Assembly: GCA_964200075.2 (NCBI GenBank)
Contig: CAXNAA020000498.1
Coordinates: 1 to 20,726, forward strand
Reading direction: 5' to 3'
Source of the DNA: Sphacelaria rigidula
Lineage: Eukaryota; Phaeophyceae; Sphacelariales
DNA length: 20,726 nucleotides
Shown here: piece after piece, positions 1 through 9,008 of the stretch
How positions within the stretch are numbered: the first letter of the stretch is position 1
Layout: every line of letters begins with the position of its first letter
Position numbers and translations under genes: made by a program
The notes under the pieces: generated by a model
The model's input: the letters and a program-made list of their open reading frames with translations, nothing else
What the model was told of the DNA's origin: nothing
Database searches by the model: none

Positions 1-75
1 CTGTTGAATCGGCATCAATTTCAAGTGAAAAAAAGTATGCATGATCAAGAAAGACTAATCTCGCGGTCGAAGCCC
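1..75 (+). repeat. Dispersed unclassified repeat, copy a
   Basis: CTGTTGAATCGGCATCAATT then an A-rich TGAAAAAAAGTATGCATGAT and GACTAATCTCGCGGT. The same succession of blocks (TGTTGAATCGGCAT, TCACTTGAAAA, GTATG/GTGATC, GGACTACCC, CGCGG) recurs in copies b, c, e and f. It may extend beyond the window's left edge. Confidence 0.55.
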
Positions 76-516
76 TTATCGGAAGTGATCATCACTCTAC
101 AAAAATTCACTTTCGGAGAGAAGCGATCGCTTCCACAGCGACCAGTGCGGCGTCTTATCGACAAGCAGTTTTATCCAGATCGAAGCCCAGATCTGCACAC
201 AGGTAAAAAATGCGGCGGTTGTGGAAGTGGCCGTTAGTCCAATATCGACGAACTGCTGCTGACAAGACGCAACGAGGTGACACAGCGCAGACACACCGAG
301 TCACGAAAATCGACGCATAGATACCCACCACTCACGCGCATTAGCTCAAGCGCTAGTTCTTCATCACCTACACACGACAGACTTTGTTCGACGGAAATCC
401 GTCCAGTATTGGATGAGAGACGGCCGCGTGCGTGTCGAATAGCAACCGAAAACGTGCTGTTGCTGACTGTTGTTGAGCGTATGCTATGCCGCATCTCAAT
501 CTAATCATCATTTCTC
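76..516. other. No recognised gene
   Basis: Several overlapping short frames on both strands but none with recognisable motifs, splice-bounded exons or a plausible start context. Confidence 0.5.
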
Positions 517-845
517 ACCCCGGTGGCTCAGATGATAACACAGAAACCTTCTGACGGTTGGGTTGTGGGTTCAATTCTCGGAGCGATCTGGGGTTCTTTT
601 CTCACACCATGCCCAACAGTGGAGAGCGACGATGTCGTGGGTACATCAAATTTGACTCAACGGTCGACGGGGAAAAGGGACTGCTGTACCCCTCTCGCGA
701 TAAAAAATAAAGGCTAGCACCGCAACAGGACGGTGGGGTACTTGAAAAAAAAAACCTGTGTTGACCTTCCTGTGTGACCCCGGCGGGTGCGCCCACATAT
801 ACCGAAAGGTGTAGACCGGCGTCCAGAATAGATGGGACGACGACA
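517..845 (+). mobile_element. tRNA-derived SINE, copy 1 (near full length)
   Basis: The 5' head reads CCCCGGTGGCTCAGATGAT (A-box-like, from 519) with a B-box-like GGTTCAATTCTC at 568-579, spaced as in a tRNA gene promoter. The body then shares ordered blocks with the other two copies: AACAGTGGAGAGCG, a TCGACGGGGAAAAGG-type block, an A-rich patch, CACATATACCGAAAGGTGTA (794-813) and GTCCAGAATA. The right boundary is where similarity between copies fades. No coding capacity; a long antisense frame across it is spurious. Confidence 0.72.
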
Positions 846-1732
846 CTGAATTCTGAACCGATTTGAGCAAGGTCACGCATAGTATGCTCGGCTGATGAGC
901 AGCGATGAATTGAGCGGTATGTTTTGGTTTGGGGGGACAATGATTTCTTGAGGTCGTTTGATTGTGTAGATTTGTCTGTCAAGCCTTCGGTTATGCCCCT
1001 GTCAACGGGATGTTTAATGTTCCCGTTCGAGGTATCACAAAATGACTTTTGCATAAGTGATTTTTTGGCAGTTTTTGGGGCGAGGGGTGGTATCGCAGCA
1101 ACCAATCATCGGTCGTTTTTTACGAACGTGATTTATTGAAAAGTGATGTTCACTTGTTGACACGAAACTCCACGTAAAAAGCGATATTCACTTTTGATAG
1201 AGAAACCCTCAACATCTCGGTGCATATCAAGTTTGTTTTTTTCCAAATGATACCCAAAAAAATATCAACATATCATCAGTCAATAACGCCTCCTGAAAAG
1301 CCGGCTGCAGCGACAGTGCAGTGCGATGCACATGTAGAACAAAAAGCTCTACACAGCAACGAACAGACACATCACACATGCGGTGAACGGTGCAGCAGCA
1401 GGACGGTGCAGCCAGTGGCGGTGTGCGACAGTCATGCTGCTACGGACAGGTCCATAATAGATGGCTGCAGCACATAGTTCAACGGTTTCGGAAATTGTCC
1501 AGGGAACGTCACTGCCCGGACTGCTTCCGCAGCCGTTTCCACCATCAGAATCGGCGGAAGAAAGATCGTTCGTGACATCCCACAGCCCAGCCACATGAAG
1601 AGTGCCGTCGACACCTCTCTGTGACGTCATGTGGAGTATTCACAACAGGCAAATGGCTGCTCGTACTCGATATCTTTTTTCGAGACCGAAACACTGGGAG
1701 ATGTCCCAAACTGCAAAAGACACTCATGACAC
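846..1732. other. No recognised gene; one weak candidate exon
   Basis: The only item of note is a 45-codon frame from ATG 1461 (MAAAHSSTVSEIVQGTSLPG, then LLPQPFPPSESAEERSF), Pro/Ser-rich, ending in TGA. No family is recognised and no strong donor is present. Confidence 0.4.
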
Positions 1733-1757
1733 GAGACGTTATCGGGGACGACAAAAT
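1733..1757 (+). repeat. Short dispersed repeat GTTATCGGGGACGAC, copy 1
   Basis: GAGACGTTATCGGGGACGAC plus AAAAT. The 19-base block GTTATCGGGGACGACAAAA is identical at 1738-1756 and 2479-2497, and a variant (GAGGCGTGTTATCGGAGGCG) lies at 1873. Three copies within 760 bp suggest remnants of one element. Confidence 0.45.
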
Positions 1758-1872
1758 CACAACTCCATCAAATGACTGTTTCAGCCCAAGTGCACAATAT
1801 TTTCTGTTATTAGGGGCCAAAAAGAGTGTATCTCACATTTCCCCAACCAAACGACGCAGGAGGCGAGGCGTT

Positions 1873-1898
1873 GAGGCGTGTTATCGGAGGCGAGAAAA
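1873..1898 (+). repeat. Short dispersed repeat GTTATCGGGGACGAC, variant copy 2
   Basis: GAGGCGTGTTATCGGAGGCG then AGAAAA; one extra base and a few substitutions relative to the copy at 2474. It abuts dispersed repeat copy b. Confidence 0.35.
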
Positions 1899-1904
1899 AA
1901 AAAA

Positions 1905-1998
1905 TGTACCGCAACGAGAGTAGTTCATCTGTGTCACGCATCCCACTTTGGAGTGAAACTGATGCCGATTCAACACATGAGCTATCCTTGCCGTCTAA
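1905..1998 (-). repeat. Dispersed unclassified repeat, copy b
   Basis: The reverse complement reads GACGGCAAGGATAGCTCATG, TGTTGAATCGGCATCAGTTT, CACTCC, GATGCGTGACACAGATGAAC, TACTCTCGTTGCGGTAC. Order and spacing follow copies e and f, including the part upstream of the TGTTGAATCGGCAT core. Confidence 0.55.
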
Positions 1999-2473
1999 AA
2001 TAACCAATGAAAGAAGAATCTGGAGTCCATTGGCCCAAAAACACTAAATATGTGACCTAGGAGTCAGTAAAGCCAAAGCGCAACCTTTGCAATACTCGGC
2101 ATGCTCGGCGTCAGGCGCCGCAAGGAGCAGACATGAAAAAGGGCCAAATGATCCGGATCATGATTCGGATCAGTATACTGAGGAGTAATTTTCAGGCGGA
2201 TCGTGATCTGCTCGACATCGAAAGTACTGTTACTGTTCCTTCCCTCCTTTATTATTGTGCTGCTCCTGACCACGGGCTGGATTGTTGCAATCAGCATATG
2301 AGATATCCATCACTAGGGGGGGCGGTAGAAAATATCATTTTGCCATTCATCACGTAAATTTGGATGTAGTGTCGAATTCCTCCTACATTTTGGCCCCGAG
2401 TACGCTCTCAAACATTGCTAAAAAACAACAAGACCGGGTTTTGGAACCAAAACAACCGCAACATGTGAAGCGT
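1999..2473. other. No recognised gene; one 14-bp palindrome
   Basis: ATGATCCGGATCAT at 2148-2161 is a perfect palindrome, followed by a second imperfect GATTCGGATC. The rest shows nothing I can assign. Confidence 0.45.
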
Positions 2474-2498
2474 GAGGCGTTATCGGGGACGACAAAAC
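2474..2498 (+). repeat. Short dispersed repeat GTTATCGGGGACGAC, copy 3
   Basis: GAGGCGTTATCGGGGACGAC then AAAAC; differs from the copy at 1733 at two positions. It lies about 55 bp left of the MITE-like arm. Confidence 0.45.
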
Positions 2499-2552
2499 GA
2501 TGACTTTAAATAATATGACGATTCAAACTACTGTACACGCCGCGATTCGTCG

Positions 2553-2746
2553 CTGCGATACGCAAGCCTCGTTTTGGGACCGGACTCCCAGAAACATTGT
2601 GTTTGTACTGCAAGGGCCTTTTTGTGAATCGGCATCATTTTTACTTGAAAACGAAAGACGATGACACCGAGTAATAATAAGACCTCTGCGTGCAAATACC
2701 ATGCCCATGGGAGTCCGGTCCCAAAAGGGATAATGCGCATCGCAGG
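2553..2746. mobile_element. MITE-like element with inverted terminal arms
   Basis: The left arm TTTTGGGACCGGACTCCCA (2572-2590) is a perfect inverted match to TGGGAGTCCGGTCCCAAAA (2708-2726). Similarity extends outward (TGCGATACGCA on the left, the complement of TGCGATGCGCA on the right), giving arms of about 37 bp around a 120-bp core. There is no coding capacity. Size and arms fit a non-autonomous DNA transposon; the family is unknown and no target duplication was confirmed. Confidence 0.55.
2622..2690 (+). repeat. Dispersed unclassified repeat, copy c (inside a MITE-like element)
   Basis: TGTGAATCGGCATCATTTTT, ACTTGAAAACGAAAGACGAT and GACACCGAGTAATAATA follow the family order. This copy sits between the two inverted arms of the structure at 2553-2746, so the family may be internal sequence of that element. 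Confidence 0.5.
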
Positions 2747-2794
2747 GCCCAGTTGCGGGGCGTCATGAAAACCTGCGATTATTCCGTCTCAGCA

Positions 2795-2956
2795 GAGGTA
2801 CCTCAAACCTCGAGATTTCCGATATATTTCGCAGTAATTTACAGTCAAAGATGTCGGGAACCTCATGTTCGAGACAGCTCTGTTTGCAGTATATATTGAC
2901 TGCAGATTGGAGTGGAATATGCCGGGGAACTCGAGTTTGAGGAACGAGTACCTCTA
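2795..2956. repeat. Imperfect inverted repeat, MITE-like
   Basis: The left side GAGGTACCTCAAACCTCGAG (2795-2814) pairs with the right side CTCGAGTTTGAGG...GTACCTC (2932-2956), with a five-base extra stretch in the right arm. Similarity continues inward (GATTTCCGATATATTTCGC against the complement of GGAATATGCCGGGGAACTC). It lies about 50 bp from the preceding inverted-repeat element but with a different arm sequence. Confidence 0.42.
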
Positions 2957-3267
2957 CTAATAGTGGGAATTGAAGTCTGGTGTTGCATCCCGCATGTTCC
3001 GATACCCGCATCAACGTGATGGTACAAACCACTTTGGACCGTATCTTGTAGGGACGCTGAACCCGCAAACTGTCCGCCGTATGTTGGGAAGGATTGCCCT
3101 CAGTTCCTCCGAGTATCGTGGCTGAGGTATTGCGTCCTTGTCCGCCTCAAGTAAGTGTTGGGGCAGCAAAACTCTGGGTCTGATCCGTTACTACTGTGCA
3201 TGACGTATGCATGTTGCTGGAACGTATGTCGAAACTGCAGCGCTGCTTCGCTTCAAGTGTGTAATGC

Positions 3268-3324
3268 TGCGTCGATAGATTCGATTTGCGTCGACAGATT
3301 CGATTTACGTCGATAGATTCGAGT
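3268..3324 (+). repeat. 19-bp tandem repeat, 3 units
   Basis: Units TGCGTCGATAGATTCGATT (3268-3286), TGCGTCGACAGATTCGATT (3287-3305) and TACGTCGATAGATTCGAGT (3306-3324). One to three differences between units; no coding role seen. Confidence 0.75.
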
Positions 3325-3550
3325 GCAGGATGAAGATTGAAGATTCGTCGCACAACGAATTACTATCGACAAAGCTCAAATTATACGATGAAGAGCCGAC
3401 AATGACGACAGTTATTTTCTCGGGTTGGCGAGTGTAGGCCACTGCGCTGCGGCTGTGGGAATGTCGCACACGGCACTTTTGCGAGCACTCCACACCTCGT
3501 GTATTAGTCCCTGACAGGTTTGATAGATTCATCGTCCAGAAACTAGGGCG

Positions 3551-3583
3551 AAACCTGCTCAACAGCCTGCTCAACAGCCTGAA
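3551..3583 (+). repeat. 12-bp near-tandem repeat CTGCTCAACAGC
   Basis: CCTGCTCAACAGCCTGCTCA continues into ACAGCCTGAACG: two full units and a degenerate third. Minor local duplication. Confidence 0.55.
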
Positions 3584-3632
3584 CGACACTGTTCGATCTC
3601 TGACCTGGCGAGTGTGTGGAGGGGAGGGGGGG

Positions 3633-3643
3633 GGGTTATATAA
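3633..3643 (+). promoter_or_regulatory. TATA-box-like sequence
   Basis: GGGGGTTATATAAAGTCTCC is a strong match to the eukaryotic TATA box, set in a G-rich context. The first ATG well downstream (3785) opens a 38-codon frame (MQLATASTNWNFSATGVHIN, then QAACAPGRYQ) with a possible donor GGAAG|GTACCA near 3867. No product is recognised, so the promoter call is tentative. Confidence 0.22.
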
Positions 3644-6118
3644 AGTCTCCAACAGAGGGGTATTTTTTTCCGGCCTCACACGAAGCAATCGCCGGCTGTA
3701 CAACGGTCCAAATTCTGAAAAGATTGCATCGGGTTTTCACCAAAACGGCTTCCATCCTGAACAACCACGACGCCTTTCGGTACGATGCAGTTAGCTACTG
3801 CAAGTACAAACTGGAACTTCAGTGCGACTGGTGTGCATATCAATCAGGCGGCCTGCGCCCCCGGAAGGTACCAAAACAGAGTACGCATGTGGAAGGGATG
3901 AGGTGGAAACTCGCCCGGTCTCGATGCTTGAACTGTCCAGCCTCTCGGTCAAATCGGGCGCAGATCATGGTACCGACATAGCAACGACCATCAAGATATT
4001 GACACGACCGTTCAGCAAAGGACGCCAACACAAAACACATCCAGCTTCAGAAAAACGCTGCCGTCAACGAAGAATTTCATCGAAAACTATGTACATCACC
4101 ATCGTGCGTCGGGATCCACACTAGTGACTGAACTCTCTCTCTCGTCGTGAAACGTTGATTCTTCTCTCAGCAGAGACAAAACAGTCGACAGTCAACACCA
4201 TTTACGCAGCCGGGAGACATTCACGAACCGAATCGCCGTCATGTGTACGGACCTCACTCGAACACCGAGCGTGCTCTAGTCCGTGATTCACCTCGCCTTT
4301 TATGTATGCACTACGACACTCGTATTGGAATAGATGATGTTGTTCACAGTCACCAAGTAGTCAAAACTTGCTTTATTCATGGGCGCACAGCAAGTTACGC
4401 GAACGCTACGCAGGGTGCCCCCCAAGTTCTCCACCCCCCCCAGCCTGTTCGTGGTGGATTGCACCCTGCCGTCAACACACCAGACCCCGTACCGCTCGAC
4501 AATACGCGAGATCCCCGCAGGAACACCATGAAGTACAGTTGTAGTTGATACGGTGCGGTATGGGACGTTCGAACGCGCATAACACCGACGATCCACTCGT
4601 CAAAATGTACCGTATATTCGTGACTGTAGACAGTATATCCAAGGTGCATCGATGCGACGTTTGTCTCCACCTTCCATCAGAGCGGCTCTCTTTCCCATTG
4701 TTATTTTACCCCACAACACCCTGCTGCCGAACGGAGTATGCGCAGCCGCTGTCAGTGTCGGCGACTTCTTCTTCTTCTGTTACTGGTCGCAGCCGTGTGC
4801 TTCACGAAATACACGACAGCAGAAACAGCAACAGCAGCCAAACGCTGCTCCGCAGTAGCGACAGCGACAGCAAACATGTTGTGTACGCACCGAGTACAGA
4901 CCAAATAGACCAAATACTTGGATATAGAGAAGGACCGGGGGGTTATTCGTCGCAGTACAATCAACAGTACAACGCAATACTGCGTTTTTCCTTTTGAGTA
5001 CAGTAGAGGTACTGTTTATACTGCGGCGCCATTTACCCCAGCACCTTTGACCCTACCACCTACAGGTACGACAATGCGCGAGGAATATCGCACAACGCCT
5101 TATCCAACGTTTGTATTCTGCTGTGCTGTGGTCGCCGACGGTGTAACGGTCAAGTGTCATCTGCAGGATATGCCTTACAGTAAGGTACTCCCCGAATTCC
5201 ACCATCGTAGGTAGTAGGCGGTGATAACAGGTTGTCAGGGGGGCATTTGTAGTTCGTCCGCGATCATGTTTGTAGAGGTCGGGACCAGGCCACAAAAATC
5301 GCGCACCTGTTTCCGGTCCAGGTTCACCAGAGATCACAGTCGCCATGACCCTCCGTTGCTCAAACAATTGCTGATTAGGCGTCAAAGCTCTCCAATACTC
5401 AAGTGCAGCCGATGACGCGGAGTGCACTCACCAGGAATGCTATACAGTACAGCCCAAACTATATTCTTATGATGGCGCCCCGCGTAAGCCCCGCACCAAA
5501 AAATCGTTGCGTTTGACAAGATGCGACAGATAGTACAGTACGGAGTGGCACTTTTTTGCTGGGCCATGCGATGGCTGGGGCATTTTCCAAGAAAGTTTCG
5601 GGTCGTTGTCCACCTGCCATCCCGGAGAAATGCAACGTCATCCAACTATTTTTTATCCGTCATAATGAGTACTCAACACAACTTTGAAATACAAAGCGCA
5701 CAGGTACCGACTTCGAGTGGGCTTGTTTTGATTGCTATAATGGTTGCCTCACATCAACTTCGCGTTTACAGTGCAATTGGTATAACACGGGGTGCGGTCG
5801 GCGAGGGTTGTCTAGATGGACAGTAAACGAGCAGGTTGATGTCGAATGAAAGATTCAGCTGCCTTCATGTCTTGGCATGAGGGGTTTCATATCCTGGAGG
5901 TAGGTGAAGACAGGAGGAAGTGCATAGCGGCCGTGTGGGTTCGAAGAAACTCGGCCTCTACATGGTGTATATGTACTTTCTAGTGCCTCCCACCGCACGG
6001 AATGATGGGCTCTGGACCCGGAATATGGAATCGAACTACTATTGGGCGCTAAGGGAAAACAGCGCTCGCGCTCTCTGACCCTTGGGGGTACCCTTAACGG
6101 ACAGGCCAAGGGATTGTT
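3644..6118. other. No gene can be assigned
   Basis: About 2.5 kb with many overlapping frames up to 124 codons (for example - strand 5427-5053) but no recognisable domain and no matching pairs of splice-bounded exons. A Ser-rich frame at about 4670-4990 and a C run at 4434-4441 are the only local features. Undetected short exons cannot be excluded, since the TRAPPC2 exons were equally short. Confidence 0.4.
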
Positions 6119-6180
6119 TGCTGAAGGGACATCATTTTCACCTGCAAAATGAATTCAAGACCCAGGTGACCCAATCTGGC
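6119..6180 (+). repeat. Dispersed unclassified repeat, copy d (weak)
   Basis: CTGAAGGGACATCATTTTCA, CCTGCAAAATGAATTCAAGA and CCCAGGTGACCCAATCTGGC resemble the family but with more differences than the other copies. Membership is tentative. Confidence 0.3.
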
Positions 6181-6540
6181 TGTCAACGGCGAGTCCGGAG
6201 ATGGACAGTGGGGTCCTTTTAAGATATTTCATGTGCCCAGCTAGTGACACGTCCCTCGGCGGTCAAACCGTCAGAAGAAAAATGAGAATTTATACACGGG
6301 CACCTTGTACGGAACCCTGCAGCTAAGCTCTGTGGACGGAATGTGAAAGCCAGATTGCGAAAGACAGCTTTGCCAGCTGCGTGTATATTTCTCAGGATCA
6401 AAGGAACAGTTAACTATGGAATTAGACGGGCCGCAACGGTTTTGAATACTGTACACCTGTATTTCACGCTCATCTGTACAGACAGTCGGATACGGTATGC
6501 CGGATGCCCCCTGACAAGTCTAGGTTCTCCATACGCAACC
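6181..6540. other. No recognised feature
   Basis: Sequence between dispersed repeat copies d and e; nothing assignable on either strand. Confidence 0.5.
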
Positions 6541-6650
6541 CTACACCGCGAGGAGGGTAGTCCATCCGGATCATGCTTACTTTCTCCAGCAAAATTCATG
6601 CCGATTCAACAGATGACCTACTCTCGGAGTCGAGAGGCTTACGTATAGTG
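6541..6650 (-). repeat. Dispersed unclassified repeat, copy e
   Basis: The reverse complement reads CTCGACTCCGAGAGTAGGTC, ATCTGTTGAATCGGCATGAA, then GTAAGCATGATCCGGATGGA and CTACCCTCCTCGCGGTGTAG. The first 40 bases match the segment preceding the core in copy f (GACCTCGAGGGTAGGTCACC), showing the family is longer than the core. Confidence 0.58.
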
Positions 6651-8463
6651 CACGCAATGGGGACGGGCATCCCTGCCTTCTGAAGCAATGTTTGCTGGTG
6701 TTTATGCACTCTACAAAAATGACCCCCCGCTGGTTTCCGTACGGTTGCACCAGTCTGTACTTTGAGTACTTGGTTAGTATACTTGATCAATTATCCTGAG
6801 AGAAACTATTGCGGGTTCTGGGATGGTAGCACTCGAAGGAGGAACCTGTGTCTCCTAGCTTGCAATGGATCAACTATCAACGGCTTTGGTCGGAAAAGGG
6901 TCGGTGGGAGACGTTAGAAAACGCTAGGATATAAAAGCTTTGGAAGAAGGAAAGTCGACACAAAGATAAACTACTGCAAGACCCAACTGGCGCGGACTCG
7001 ATGTTCGTTTCCGAAGCAAATGATACGAGAGGGCGGGATAGAGATAGATGGGCGCACACTAAAAAGCAGAAAAGTATCATCGCTGTGTTGTCGCGGTTTG
7101 CTGACAACTTTCCTTAGTGTTTATTCCAGCTTGTTGTGTACAGAAGAAAAAAGGAAAAAGGAAAAAATGTTGGGCTCAATTTTCTCCCCCATTCCCCGAG
7201 ATATGGAGAATAAAAGAACTTTCAAGACTAATTTTGAGATTATGCTGAGCATCGAAGAACAAGATACTGCGCAAAGACTATGTGGTGGCAGACAGAGGAA
7301 GGCTTACGAGCGGACTAAACTGACTGACCTGCGCCATTGAGCTGAATCCCCTCTTCCTTCTCTTCGCCCAATCCCACCAACTCAGAGTCCTCGCCGACTT
7401 TGGACATGGCTTCAATTATCTTCGAACAACTCTAGTTGCTACTCTGCTCTCTTGACGCCTGGGTCCAAGTATAACGGAAAGGGCCGAACAGCCAGCAGCA
7501 GCACTCCGAAATAGGTCGGTCACTACAGCCAGTACGGCACAGCCCACAGCATCCGCAGCTCCTTGCCTTAGCCCCCGATTTAGCAGCGATAGCAGTTTCC
7601 AGACCGAGTGTATGCAGACCTAGAGAGCCTCGTCTGATCCGGCTAGTGAGATACTTTCCCGTGACCGGAATGCTGTGCGTGTCTACCACTTGGTGCTCAA
7701 TGAAGGCGGCGTTTGTTTGCCAAACGACGGCCTGAGAAGGAAACCGTCAAATTGCTATGGAGCTTTGGGCGCTGGATTTTTGTGGAAAATGGAAGATTCC
7801 GAGGTCTCGGACTTGTCCCGAACTAGTCGAAAACTAAAAATGCGATATGACTATCTTGTCCTCGTACGGGAACTGGTACGGTCCGGCTCTGTGAACATTC
7901 AATACTTGATGGGTACTTCTGTACTCATACAAAGGGGTCCGGTTCGGTGAACATTCAAAATTCGGTCGGCGGTCCTCATTTTGCGTAACAATCGCCTAGT
8001 ATGCCGTACACAGGCTCAGATCGAGGTTCGCAGCAAAATTCTCACGAGACACGGTGAGGGTGCAAGTTCGAATAATCAAAGACCACTGAGGGGCCATTGC
8101 AAACAGTCTTGCCTTCCTCAGTTTTAGCTGGCCCGTCCCTTGTTTTGTGGCGTCAAATAAAGGACAGGTTATACCCGATTGCACACAAGATGCACCGAAA
8201 TGCAAATCTTCCGTATACCTTCTGTGCACCTCGATCGCCTGTGCCAGGGCAGGGGTGTTATCCTCGATGTTGTGATGCACAATTGGAGTGTCACTCGCCA
8301 GCTTCTCATGCCTCCATGTAATCCGCGTGCATCTTGTATCCAAGCACTTACATCGTCTTACGGGAGTGTGTACTCGTATTTTACTCAGATCAAGTTACTG
8401 CAGTAGAGCAGTAGGTGTGTCTGGCCGATCAGGTGCTCTTTCGCACCCCTAGCTGATGCACGT
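6651..8463. other. No recognised gene
   Basis: Contains a purine-only stretch AGAAGAAAAAAGGAAAAAGG near 7143, a frame from 7167 (MLGSIFSPIPRDMENKRTF) ending at 7340, a Cys-rich - strand frame around 7500-7560 (CGCCGLCRTGC), and the direct repeat at 7880. None could be linked to a family. Confidence 0.4.
7880..7960 (+). repeat. 25-bp direct repeat, 56 bp apart
   Basis: GGTCCGGCTCTGTGAACATT at 7880 recurs as GGTCCGGTTCGGTGAACATT at 7936, each followed by CAA. The segment between also repeats a GGTACT/GTACTC theme. No gene recognised here. Confidence 0.55.
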
Positions 8464-8570
8464 AACCCTTAGACCTCGAGGGTAGGTCACCTGCTCAACC
8501 GGCATCAATGTTCACTTGAAAAGGTATGGGTGATCCAGATGGACTACCCGCACCGCGTTTCAAGGGTGAA
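8464..8570 (+). repeat. Dispersed unclassified repeat, copy f
   Basis: Reads AACCCTTAGACCTCGAGGGT, AGGTCACCTGCTCAACCGGC, ATCAATGTTCACTTGAAAAG, GTATGGGTGATCCAGATGGA, CTACCCGCACCGCG. It ends about 270 bases before the TRAPPC2 start codon and shares over 90 bases of ordered similarity with copy e. Confidence 0.58.
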
Positions 8571-8744
8571 GAGCTTGGCGCTAGAGAAGTCACGATAGGT
8601 GTGTTCGAGTTTTCGTCGGTATAAGGCGCAGCCATAGCACGTGCAAACGACGTAACCTTTGATAGAGCCTGTGGAGAGAACACTTGCATGTTCCAAGCTT
8701 GCCGTAGTCGACCGTGCGAGGTTTAGGTATTCCCGTCATCTCTC

Positions 8745-8835
8745 ACCAGTGCTTCAACCCCCCACCCAGTGCCTCACCCCTCACCCAGGTACCACGGCGG
8801 GGAAGCGGCCTAGGGTTTGAGGTGGTACGAGGGCA
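8745..8835 (+). promoter_or_regulatory. C-rich repeated stretch just upstream of TRAPPC2 start
   Basis: Two near-tandem units of about 19 bp share CCAGTGC, TCA and a C run, followed by a partial third (CTCACCCAGGTACC), all within 90 bases of the start codon. No TATA box is visible. The stretch is probably 5' UTR or proximal promoter, but no transcription start can be fixed from sequence alone. Confidence 0.3.
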
Positions 8836-9008
8836 ATGTCGGTGTTTATGATTGTGGGCCGTAACGAGCCCTTATACGAAGCGGATTTCAGCATCAACAG
8901 CTCAGCAGGCAAGCCATCGGGAGGAGATGAATCAGCCCACCTCAACCAGTTCATCATTCACTCCGCACTGGACATGGTTGAGCGGAAGCAATGGTCCACC
9001 CCCGCAAC
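8836..9008 (+). CDS. TRAPPC2: TRAPPC2 exon 1 (residues 1-57 and two bases of codon 58)
   Basis: Starts at ATG 8836 ([18 protein letters not shown]) and ends ...KQWSTPA plus AC, at a donor reading CAAC|GTGAGG. Reading on without splicing meets TGA at once (9008-9010 gives ACG, then TGA), so splicing is required. The open frame is only 58 codons. The reading frame is set by the [15 protein letters not shown] helix, one of the most conserved parts of the sedlin family. Upstream, 8745-8805 is a C-rich stretch with a repeated CCAGTGC...TCA...CCCC motif that probably lies in the 5' UTR or core promoter. Confidence 0.94.

Noticed and set aside
602-1105. 167-codon - strand open frame
   Set aside because: It is the antisense of SINE copy 1. 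Antisense readings of the other copies give similar peptides because the DNA is repetitive, not because a protein is conserved.
3616-3981. 121-codon + strand frame with a CDWC motif
   Set aside because: It starts at a non-ATG codon in a G-rich tract, overlaps other open frames and matches no family I know. Kept only as context for the TATA-like site.
5053-5427. 124-codon - strand open frame
   Set aside because: No recognisable motif and no splice partners; frames of this length occur by chance several times in this window.
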